Under the pieces are notes generated by a model that was not told the DNA's origin, searched no databases, and was given only the letters and a program-made list of their open reading frames with translations. Both the position numbers and the translations under genes were made by a program. Shown here one piece after another: positions 1 to 5,770 of a DNA stretch of 7,199 bases. The stretch's first letter is position 1. Every line of letters begins with the position of its first letter. This DNA comes from Actinomycetota bacterium (GTDB lineage Bacteria > Cyanobacteriota > Vampirovibrionia > Obscuribacterales > Obscuribacteraceae), in the NCBI GenBank assembly GCA_903970355.1, contig CAJCIF010000166.1:1-7199 (forward strand), written 5' to 3'.

Positions 1-1749
1 TTCAAAACATGGATCAAAACCAATAATTTCGCGGACAAGCCGTGGATGGTTCTCGGCAAGGGCCCAACTTATGCTGAGATAAACAAAGTTGGCATCGAAA
101 AATACAATACGCTTTCTCTCAACCACGTTGTTCGCGAGCGGCACGTTGACATTGCGCATATCATCGACATTGAAGTTGTCGAAGCCTGTGCGGATGTATT
201 GCTCACGAATTGTGATTGGTTATTGATGCCGCGCATACCAAATGTTGGTTCGTTGCCGGGTTCATTTGTGACCATCGAAGATTGGATTCGCAACATCCCG
301 ATTTTGCAAGAAGTTGAAAAACAAGGAAAGCTTGTTGTATACGATCTTGTCATTGCCGAAAAGGGCAAAAATCCTCTGGACATTCCCTTGCTCTATTTCA
401 GTTCGGAAGCAGCACTGGGCATTTTAGGCAGAATGGGCGTTAAAACGGTGCGCTCTCTCGGTGTTGATGGTGGTCGCAAATACAGTTCTTCCTTCCAAGA
501 TTTAAATTCGCAGACGAATCTCATCAATGGGCAACCGAGTTTTGACTTGCAATTTGATCGGCTGGAAGCGATCGCTCAAGAATTCCAAATCGATTATCGA
601 CCGATGATCGAGCCGATGCTTATATTCGTCGGGGCAGATGTTTCGCAAGACATCGCCGCTAGAGTATTGGAATATTCCATTCACAAACATGCCACTCGTC
701 CAGTGCGAGTCGTTGCACTGACTTCGGTTGAAATGCCGACACCGAAACATGAAAGTAACCGTGCCCGTACCGGTTTCTCTTTCGTTCGATTTGCCATTCC
801 CAAATTGGCGAAGTACAGAGGCAGAGCATTATACGTAGACTCAGACATGTTGGTGTTTACCGACGTTGCAGAACTCTGGAACATAGAGTTTGGCGAGCAG
901 AAAATTCTCTGCACTACACAACAGTTGCCGGAAGCATGGAACGATTTCAAATGGGCTCATCCAGGCAGACAATTTAGCGTGATGATGCTCGATTGCTCGC
1001 GCCTCCCCTGGGATCTCACCGATATTGTGAAAGGTCTCGACGAGGAAAAGTACACCTATCCTCAGCTAATGTTCGAAATGTGTTTAGTCAAGCCAAATGA
1101 AATAGACGATCGCATTCCGCCAAGATGGAATTGTCTCGAACACTACGAAGAAGGTGAATCCAGTCTGTTGCACTACACCGTTGTTCCGACTCAGCCCTGG
1201 CGAGTGGACAACAACGTAAACGGACAAGTTTGGGTGAAGGCATTCGAAGAGGCAGTGCAAGCCGGTTGGATATCTCGCAAACAAGTGATGGACAGCCTGG
1301 AAAAAGGATATCTAAGAGAATCACTCGCTTATGTGGCTGATCTCGCCAAAAACGATCTGCACGGCACTCCAATTGAAAATGCATCTATCGGATTTTCACA
1401 ACGTTTGCAAAGCCTGGTGAAAGCCTATCAATCTACATATCAACAATGCGAGATAGAGAAAGTGAACGCCAACGATGCAAAAGTTGCGGAACTTAAAGCG
1501 ATGAAACAATTCCAAAAGGCAGATGCGGAATTGACGGAAACAAAAGAGAAACTAGCGATCGCGCAAGCGGAACTTGAAAAATATCGCACCTATTTAAAAG
1601 AAACAATCGAGACAGCGGAAACCGTAGAAGAGGAATATCGTCGTCGTGTTTTACAGCTTGAAAGCGAAAAGACAGGGCTCTATTCTTCGACCACCTGGAA
1701 AATCGGTCGCCTTATAACTAAACCAGCAGGAATATTGAAAAAACCTTGA
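1..1749 (+). CDS. Two-domain glycosyltransferase (Rossmann-like N-domain + GT8-like domain + coiled-coil tail), 5' end cut
   Basis: The frame is open from base 1, so the gene starts upstream; 582 codons are visible. The ATG at 46 is internal, because conserved-looking residues (KTWIKTNNFADKPW) precede it. Visible residues ~14-170 hold a GKGP loop, an LNHVVRE/IID segment and an SLGVDGG strand, which resemble the Rossmann-like fold of MptE/DUF115 and CstII-type sialyltransferases (inferred by eye). Residues ~205-415 look like a GT8 retaining glycosyltransferase: FVGAD near the start, RFAIPKLAKYRGRALYVDSDM with a DxD metal/nucleotide-sugar motif (D280, D282), a VMMLDCSRL strand, and LLHYT...PTQPW (H391-W400), the counterpart of the GT8 HxxGxxKPW motif. 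Residues ~483-560 are a charged coiled coil ending in TTWKIGRLIT. It is probably a cytoplasmic enzyme adding sugars to a surface glycan. Donor and acceptor cannot be read. It overlaps the next gene by 4 nt. The GT8 call is firm; the N-domain call is tentative. Confidence 0.85.
   Translation, partial: FKTWIKTNNFADKPWMVLGKGPTYAEINKVGIEKYNTLSLNHVVRERHVDIAHIIDIEVVEACADVLLTNCDWLLMPRIPNVGSLPGSFVTIEDWIRNIPILQEVEKQGKLVVYDLVIAEKGKNPLDIPLLYFSSEAALGILGRMGVKTVRSLGVDGGRKYSSSFQDLNSQTNLINGQPSFDLQFDRLEAIAQEFQIDYRPMIEPMLIFVGADVSQDIAARVLEYSIHKHATRPVRVVALTSVEMPTPKHESNRARTGFSFVRFAIPKLAKYRGRALYVDSDMLVFTDVAELWNIEFGEQKILCTTQQLPEAWNDFKWAHPGRQFSVMMLDCSRLPWDLTDIVKGLDEEKYTYPQLMFEMCLVKPNEIDDRIPPRWNCLEHYEEGESSLLHYTVVPTQPWRVDNNVNGQVWVKAFEEAVQAGWISRKQVMDSLEKGYLRESLAYVADLAKNDLHGTPIENASIGFSQRLQSLVKAYQSTYQQCEIEKVNANDAKVAELKAMKQFQKADAELTETKEKLAIAQAELEKYRTYLKETIETAETVEEEYRRRVLQLESEKTGLYSSTTWKIGRLITKPAGILKKP
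568..575. repeat. HIP1-type octamer GCGATCGC
   Basis: This is an exact copy of the highly iterated palindrome HIP1 known from many cyanobacterial genomes. It lies inside the first glycosyltransferase gene. A second copy is at 1555-1562. An octamer is expected about once per 65 kb by chance, so two in 7.2 kb is notable but not proof of origin. Confidence 0.55.
1555..1562. repeat. HIP1-type octamer GCGATCGC (second copy)
   Basis: This is the second exact GCGATCGC, in the coiled-coil part of the same gene. Its inner hexamer CGATCG occurs at least 11 times across the window, against fewer than two expected from length alone. Confidence 0.55.
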
Positions 1750-3146
1750 ACCCCGCATTTCAACGAGCCGTAACGATCGCTGTACTCAATCCGAAGTGGA
1801 ATGATGCGTATGCCTGGCTGCGCATTTTGAGCCCTTTGCGATCGGCGCGCTGTGAAGTAATACAACTCGGCCCCAATGACGATCTCGAATGTATGAAAGA
1901 GGCAGATTTCGTTTTGATTGGGCAAGAGTTTCCGGCTGAAGCACCACTTGCTTATGATGCTGCTCGCCAGCGTGCCATAGAATTGAAGAAGCAAGTCGTC
2001 TATGACGTCAACGAAGCGGTATTCACACTTGAAGAAGGGCATCCTTCTTTCGATCGATATAAACCTCGCCGTTTAGCCATTCTAAGAGCTATCTGCGAAG
2101 CAGATGCCGTATTGGCGAGCACACGAAGCCTCTCCCAAGAATGCAAAAACTTCAATGCCCACATTCTGACCGGTCCAAGTTATATAGATCCCTTTATTTG
2201 GACAACCGACTTATCCAATTTCCCGCGCAATGCCAATGCCGGTTCAGGAGAAGACCCGGTAGTAATCGGTTATGTAGGTACGGAAGCAGACCAGCAAGAC
2301 ATTGCCACCATAGAACCCGCCTTGCATGCTATTTTGCGAGACAACCCGAATACGGTAATGTTAAAGCTCTGGGGAACTCCACCAACTCCAGCACTAAGAG
2401 CTCTTCCAAACGTTCGTTATATAGGAAGTTATCCCGAAGACTACCGACCTTATGCAAAATACATTGCGGCAAACCGGCCGGATATTTTCATTTCTCCTCT
2501 AGCGCTTACCCGCTTCAATCAGAGCTCATCACCGATTAGATATTTGGAGCAAAGCATGCTCGGCACACCAGGCATCTACGGCAGATTCGGACCCTACGAA
2601 GAAGTAATTTTGGAAGGCGTGGACGGCTTAATGGCCGGCAATTTAGATGAGTGGCACGAAGCTCTTCAAGCGATGATCACAAGCGACTTCTTGCGCCGTT
2701 CTATAGGACAAGCTGCTCGGGGCAAGGTCTTGAGAGATTGGATCGTTATGGATCGTGCCGCTGAAATTCGCTCTGCTTTTGAGCCACTACTCAACTTTCG
2801 CAATGCCTCCAATTTGGCTAGACAACGAGTCGGCGCATTGCATGTGATCGATTCCTACGCTCATTATGTGAACGAGATGGAAGCGGAAAAACTCGAACTC
2901 AAAGCCATAGGCAAAGAGCTAACCTGCGATCTCGCTGCCGCTCGCTACAAACTTCAATCGCAAGTAGAAGCATTGAGAACGCAAATTCAACTCGAACAAG
3001 ATCTGCGCATTGCAACAGAAGAGAAAAACGAAAAACTTCTGCAGAAGATCGCAGAACTCGAAGGCGCAATACAAGACATGTCTGGATCACGGGCCTGGAA
3101 AATGACCCGCTTCATTACCGAATCCGTACGCAGCTTCGGTGTGTAG
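1746..3146 (+). CDS. GT-B fold glycosyltransferase with coiled-coil C-terminal tail
   Basis: 466 residues from a TTG start that overlaps the previous stop as TTGA, which suggests translational coupling. AGGA at 1728-1731 is 14 nt upstream, a long spacing, and no better start precedes VTIAVLNPKWNDAYAWLRI, which reads as the first strand of a GT-B N-domain. Residues ~10-165 are that N-domain (VVYDVNEAVF, then DAVLASTRSLSQ, typical of the strand ending it). Residues ~172-335 are the C-terminal domain: VIGYVGTEADQQD, LKLWG, NVRYIGSYP, then SSPIRYLEQSMLGTPGIYG...GVDGLMAG, the usual donor-binding region of GT4/GT1-like enzymes. Residues ~378-445 form a coiled coil ending in SRAWKMTRFIT, matching the tail of the upstream enzyme. 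There is no signal peptide or membrane helix, so it is probably cytoplasmic. It likely adds a sugar to the same glycan; the substrate is unknown. Confidence 0.85.
   Translation: MNPAFQRAVTIAVLNPKWNDAYAWLRILSPLRSARCEVIQLGPNDDLECMKEADFVLIGQEFPAEAPLAYDAARQRAIELKKQVVYDVNEAVFTLEEGHPSFDRYKPRRLAILRAICEADAVLASTRSLSQECKNFNAHILTGPSYIDPFIWTTDLSNFPRNANAGSGEDPVVIGYVGTEADQQDIATIEPALHAILRDNPNTVMLKLWGTPPTPALRALPNVRYIGSYPEDYRPYAKYIAANRPDIFISPLALTRFNQSSSPIRYLEQSMLGTPGIYGRFGPYEEVILEGVDGLMAGNLDEWHEALQAMITSDFLRRSIGQAARGKVLRDWIVMDRAAEIRSAFEPLLNFRNASNLARQRVGALHVIDSYAHYVNEMEAEKLELKAIGKELTCDLAAARYKLQSQVEALRTQIQLEQDLRIATEEKNEKLLQKIAELEGAIQDMSGSRAWKMTRFITESVRSFGV
2985..3003 (+). repeat. Source copy of a 19-nt sequence shared with the start of the second AlgJ-like gene
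   Basis: ATTCAACTCGAACAAGATC encodes IQLEQD in the coiled coil of the GT-B enzyme and is found again, exactly and in the same reading frame, at 4412-4430. The following 12 bases also match at 9 positions by eye. Weaker similarity may extend upstream to AGTAG at 2963-2967, against AGTAG at 4384-4388, where the first AlgJ-like gene stops. Confidence 0.85.
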
Positions 3147-4388
3147 ATGCCGAAACCAACCACCCTCGATCGCGCGAATTCAGGCTCCGCAAATGCCGGC
3201 TCCGCGAACCTAAACTCCGCCAATGCCAACCCCGCAAATGTAGGGGCGGCTAAAGCCGCCCGTTCTAATACCGAAAACATCATCCTCCTCGCAAACTTCA
3301 TCCTCACAATTTTCATCCTCACCACAATTAGCCTCTTCCGCACCGACGAAAACGCCGCCCTGATCGAAAATCGCGTCGCCGCTCCTCTCCCAAAATTCTC
3401 TCTCGCCCCGAAACTCCTGCATGATTTCCCGCAAGCATTCGAAGCCTGGTTTTCGGATCGCTTCGCTTTCAAATCCAAACTGGTCGGGATACGAAATTAC
3501 TTTCTCCTCAAAGTTCTCGATACATCCGGTACGCCCTCCGTTATCTTAGGCAAGAACAACTTCCTCTTCTGGGCAGAAGAAGACGAAACAACGCTCATCC
3601 GGCATGATGCGCCGTTTACTGAAAAACAGCTTCAGACCTGGAAGAGTGTATTAGAAAGCAGATCGAAATGGTGCCAGGAACATGGCATGGACTATTACTA
3701 TGTAATTGCGCCCAGCAAAGCAACTATCTACAGAGAAAACCTCCCCAGCTACTATCCGCTCAGCAATCCAAAATCAAGGCGCGAACAGCTTCTAGAATAT
3801 TTGCACAATACAAAAGCCAAAGTGAAAATAGTTGATCTCACGCCTGCCCTTATGGCTTCTAAAAAGGGTGGGGTTCGCTATTACCTGACCGACTCACACT
3901 GGAATCAGCTCGGTGCCCATGCTGCCTGTATGTACCTCGTCAACAAAATGAATGAACGACATCCTGAGCTCGGAAAGCCCATTTCAGACTCTGATCTTTT
4001 TGTTGCACCGGTGGAAATTAAAAATGGCGACCTCGCTCGCATGCTCGGCCTAATGGGTTGGATAAACGAATCCAATTTGCAACTCGGTTGGAAAAGCCCC
4101 GCGAAATACAAATGGGAATTTTATTCCAATGAATATCGAAATCTCTATCGCAATGAAGACACTCAGCCAAGAGCAGCGATAACTGCCGGTTCCAATCAAC
4201 CAACAGCAATTATGTTCCACGATTCTTTCACGTGTTTTTTGCGTATGTTTCTGTCCTGCAACTTTTCGAAGATAGGCTATTTCTGGCAACCCGATTTCGA
4301 TCGCGAATTGCTTCTCAAAGAACACCCGCAAATTGTTCTTCAGGAGCAAATCGAAAACAAGCTATATAAGGAAGTCCCCGCTCAGTAG
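3147..4388 (+). CDS. AlgJ/AlgX-like SGNH-fold O-acetyltransferase, membrane-anchored (paralogue 1)
   Basis: 413 residues. The ATG follows the TAG of the previous gene directly (GTGTAGATG) and in the same frame; I see no Shine-Dalgarno, so expression may rely on termination-reinitiation. Residues 1-40 are a low-complexity x-x-Ala-Asn-x array ending in VGAAKAAR. Residues ~45-64 form one membrane helix, ending at LFRTDENA, with K/R before it, so the rest should be periplasmic. The body fits the AlgX/AlgJ family (ALGX domain): ENRVAAPLPKFS, FEAWFSDRFAFK, VILGKNNFLFW, YVIAPSKATIY, TDSHWN (D249, H251) and MFHDSF (S360), the Asp-His-Ser set expected of an SGNH acyl-transfer site. Its length and lack of a C-terminal carbohydrate-binding region resemble AlgJ more than AlgX. 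Likely role: O-acetylation of an exported polysaccharide with an MBOAT protein encoded elsewhere. Family confidence is high; the substrate is unknown. The next gene is its paralogue. Confidence 0.85.
   Translation: MPKPTTLDRANSGSANAGSANLNSANANPANVGAAKAARSNTENIILLANFILTIFILTTISLFRTDENAALIENRVAAPLPKFSLAPKLLHDFPQAFEAWFSDRFAFKSKLVGIRNYFLLKVLDTSGTPSVILGKNNFLFWAEEDETTLIRHDAPFTEKQLQTWKSVLESRSKWCQEHGMDYYYVIAPSKATIYRENLPSYYPLSNPKSRREQLLEYLHNTKAKVKIVDLTPALMASKKGGVRYYLTDSHWNQLGAHAACMYLVNKMNERHPELGKPISDSDLFVAPVEIKNGDLARMLGLMGWINESNLQLGWKSPAKYKWEFYSNEYRNLYRNEDTQPRAAITAGSNQPTAIMFHDSFTCFLRMFLSCNFSKIGYFWQPDFDRELLLKEHPQIVLQEQIENKLYKEVPAQ
3168..3242 (+). repeat. In-frame 15-nt tandem repeat, five units
   Basis: The units at 3168, 3183, 3198, 3213 and 3228 encode DRANS, GSANA, GSANL, NSANA and NPANV, a pattern of x-x-Ala-Asn-(small/hydrophobic). 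It recalls the A(N/D)LXX pentapeptide-repeat consensus, but five copies are too few for a convincing beta-helix. The last unit, AACCCCGCAAATGTA, is identical to two units in the paralogue. The array codes for the predicted cytoplasmic tail ahead of the membrane helix. Confidence 0.85.
3244..3261. repeat. REP-like palindrome inside a coding region
   Basis: GGGCGGC-TAAA-GCCGCCC is a perfect 7-bp GC-only stem with a 4-nt loop, translated within VGAAKAAR. No T-run follows, so it is not a standard terminator. The preceding GTAG and the overall form resemble interspersed GTAGGGGCG palindromes that I associate from memory with cyanobacterial genomes. The same element with the reverse-complement loop is at 4515-4532. 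Confidence 0.8.
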
Positions 4389-4405
4389 GTATTCGAGAAA
4401 AAGAC

Positions 4406-5671
4406 GTGCCCATTCAACTCGAACAAGATCAGCATATTGCACCCGCGAATTTAAACTCCGCGAACGCAAACCCCGCGAACGCAAACCCCGCAAATGTAAA
4501 CCCCGCAAATGTAGGGGCGGCTTTAGCCGCCCGTTATACCACCACATCCAATGCAGAAAATATCGTCGTTTTAGCAACCTTCATTCTCGTCCTCTTCACC
4601 CTCACCTCCATCAGCCTTTTCCGCACCGACGACAACGCTGCGCTGATCGAAAATCGCGTTGCCGCACCTTTTCCAAAATTTTCTCTCCATCGCAAAGATC
4701 TACGCAATTTCCAAACCGCTTTTGAAACCTGGTTCACAGATCGTTTCGCATTCAAATCAAATCTCGTTGGTGCACGAAACTTCTTCCTGCTCAAAGCACT
4801 CAACACCTCTGGTTCGCCTCCCGTCATCATCGGCAAAAACAATTTTCTCTTCTGGAAAGATGATGGCCAACTAGCGCTGATTCGACACGACTATCCCTTT
4901 ACTGAATGGCAATTGCTCGCGTGGAAGAACTTGTTGGAAGGCAGATCGAAGTGGTGCCAGGAACACGGCATGGACTATTACTATGTAATTGCACCCAGCA
5001 AGGCAACCATTTATAGAGAAAACTTGCCGGACTGTTACACAGTAAGCAACCCGAAATCCCGCCGAGAACAGCTTCTGGATTACCTCAAAGACACACACTC
5101 CAGCGTGAAAGTGGTAGATCTTACCCCCGCGCTAATGGCGTCCAAAAAAAGTAGAATTCGTTATTACTATACTGACACGCACTGGAATCAACTTGGCGCG
5201 CAAGCTGGCTGCGTGCAATTGATAAACACTATTAGCAAACGTCATCCGACAGTCGGTAAACCCATTTCCGAACCTGATATATTCGTAGCGCCATTTGTCT
5301 ACAGTACCGGCGATCTTGCTCGCCTGCTTGGCGTACTGGGAATGATCAACGAAGACAATTTATTTTATGTATTCAAAAATCCAGGCAAATATAAATGGCA
5401 GTTCTATTCGAATGAATATCGTAACGAGCTTGGCGTCGAAGCTTCCCGTCCACAATTCGCAACCATTAAAGGCTCAACTCAGCCAACAGCAATAATGTTC
5501 CATGACTCCTTCACCAGTGCTTTGAGCATATTTTTGTCTTGCAACTTTTCAAAAATCGGCTATTTCTGGCAACCTGATTTTGATCGAGACCTGGTTCTCA
5601 AAGAACATCCGCAAATAGTCCTTCAAGAGCAAGTCGAAAACAAGCTCTATCTAGAGATTCCGCAGCAATAA
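4406..5671 (+). CDS. AlgJ/AlgX-like SGNH-fold O-acetyltransferase, membrane-anchored (paralogue 2)
   Basis: 421 residues from a GTG start 17 nt after the previous stop, with a weak purine stretch GAGAAAAAGA just before it. It is plainly a duplicate of the preceding gene and can be aligned end to end after residue ~12, with about two thirds of residues identical by eye. It keeps the membrane helix (~53-72), ENRVAAPFPKFS, FETWFTDRFAFK, VIIGKNNFLFW, TDTHWN (D257, H259) and MFHDSF (S368), so both copies look catalytically competent. Divergence is greatest in the N-terminal array and around residues 295-355, which may alter acceptor choice. Its first residues (MPIQLEQDQHIA) do not match paralogue 1 but match IQLEQDLRIA inside the upstream glycosyltransferase at DNA level, so the start appears to be a fusion scar. 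Predicted location: inner membrane with a periplasmic catalytic domain. The two copies may act on different sugars or form a heteromer; this is inference. Confidence 0.85.
   Translation: MPIQLEQDQHIAPANLNSANANPANANPANVNPANVGAALAARYTTTSNAENIVVLATFILVLFTLTSISLFRTDDNAALIENRVAAPFPKFSLHRKDLRNFQTAFETWFTDRFAFKSNLVGARNFFLLKALNTSGSPPVIIGKNNFLFWKDDGQLALIRHDYPFTEWQLLAWKNLLEGRSKWCQEHGMDYYYVIAPSKATIYRENLPDCYTVSNPKSRREQLLDYLKDTHSSVKVVDLTPALMASKKSRIRYYYTDTHWNQLGAQAGCVQLINTISKRHPTVGKPISEPDIFVAPFVYSTGDLARLLGVLGMINEDNLFYVFKNPGKYKWQFYSNEYRNELGVEASRPQFATIKGSTQPTAIMFHDSFTSALSIFLSCNFSKIGYFWQPDFDRDLVLKEHPQIVLQEQVENKLYLEIPQQ
4412..4430 (+). repeat. 19-nt copy of glycosyltransferase coding sequence at the start of paralogue 2
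   Basis: Exact match, same strand and same frame, to 2985-3003. It lies 6 nt after the GTG start codon and encodes residues 3-8 of the protein. The purine stretch used as a possible ribosome site (GAGAA at 4395-4399) also lines up with GAGAA at 2975-2979. Confidence 0.85.
4439..4513 (+). repeat. In-frame 15-nt tandem repeat, five units (paralogue 2)
   Basis: The units at 4439, 4454, 4469, 4484 and 4499 encode APANL, NSANA, NPANA, NPANV and NPANV. The last two units are identical at DNA level (AACCCCGCAAATGTA). Compared with paralogue 1, the later units are more uniform, which points to recent unit-by-unit expansion or homogenisation. The array ends directly at the palindrome. Confidence 0.88.
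4515..4532. repeat. REP-like palindrome inside a coding region, loop reversed
   Basis: GGGCGGC-TTTA-GCCGCCC has a perfect 7-bp stem and is translated within VGAALAAR. The 18 bases are the exact reverse complement of the element at 3244-3261, while the flanking bases (AATGTAG before, CGTT after) stay in the same orientation. No T-run follows. Confidence 0.8.
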
Positions 5672-5770
5672 GGAAGAGCCAGCCCCGTAATTCTACGAAA
5701 AATTCGACCCCGAGTTTGCCACATTCCTTGCTTACTCTGGCATGACAGTCAAACATGGGGATTGATTACT
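5672..5770 (+). promoter_or_regulatory. Intergenic gap likely to hold the promoter of the downstream gene; GGGG ribosome site at 5757-5760
   Basis: This is the only gap between same-strand genes in the window longer than 17 nt, and it precedes a gene of unrelated type, so a separate promoter is likely. I find no convincing -35/-10 pair: TTGCCA at 5716-5721 has no good -10 at the right distance. Only weak hairpins are present (TGCCA 5717-5721 with TGGCA 5738-5742). GGGG at 5757-5760 lies 10 nt before the ATG at 5771 and favours that start over the TTG at 5762. Confidence 0.35.

Noticed and set aside
46..48. ATG at 46 as the true start of the first gene
   Set aside because: The frame is open to base 1 with protein-like sequence leading directly into the GKGP motif, so the gene begins outside the window.
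2141..2539. Plus-strand open frame of 132 codons inside the GT-B gene
   Set aside because: It lies wholly within a well-supported gene in another frame and its translation shows no recognisable features.
2987..3478. Minus-strand open frame of 163 codons across the repeat region
   Set aside because: It is antisense to two well-supported genes, and its FAEP/FARS-like low complexity is the mirror of the 15-nt repeats; no family features.
3168..4513. Short direct repeats considered as a CRISPR array
   Set aside because: The units are 15 nt, contiguous without spacers, in frame, and inside genes.
3244..4532. GC-rich hairpins considered as intrinsic terminators or attenuators
   Set aside because: No T-run follows and both lie about 100 nt inside genes that are coding on both sides of the hairpin; kept only as palindromic repeats.
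4333..4725. Plus-strand open frame rich in Arg-Lys-Pro overlapping the start of paralogue 2
   Set aside because: It is the 15-nt array read in another frame; the other frame encodes a conserved AlgJ-like protein with a close paralogue.
5716..5756. Sigma-70-type promoter with TTGCCA or TTGCTT as -35
   Set aside because: The hexamers at the right spacing (GGCATG, AAACAT) are poor matches to TATAAT, so only a general promoter region is noted.
5762..5770. TTG at 5762 as start of the repeat-protein gene
   Set aside because: The GGGG ribosome site ends one base before it, which is too close; the ATG at 5771 has a suitable 10-nt spacing.
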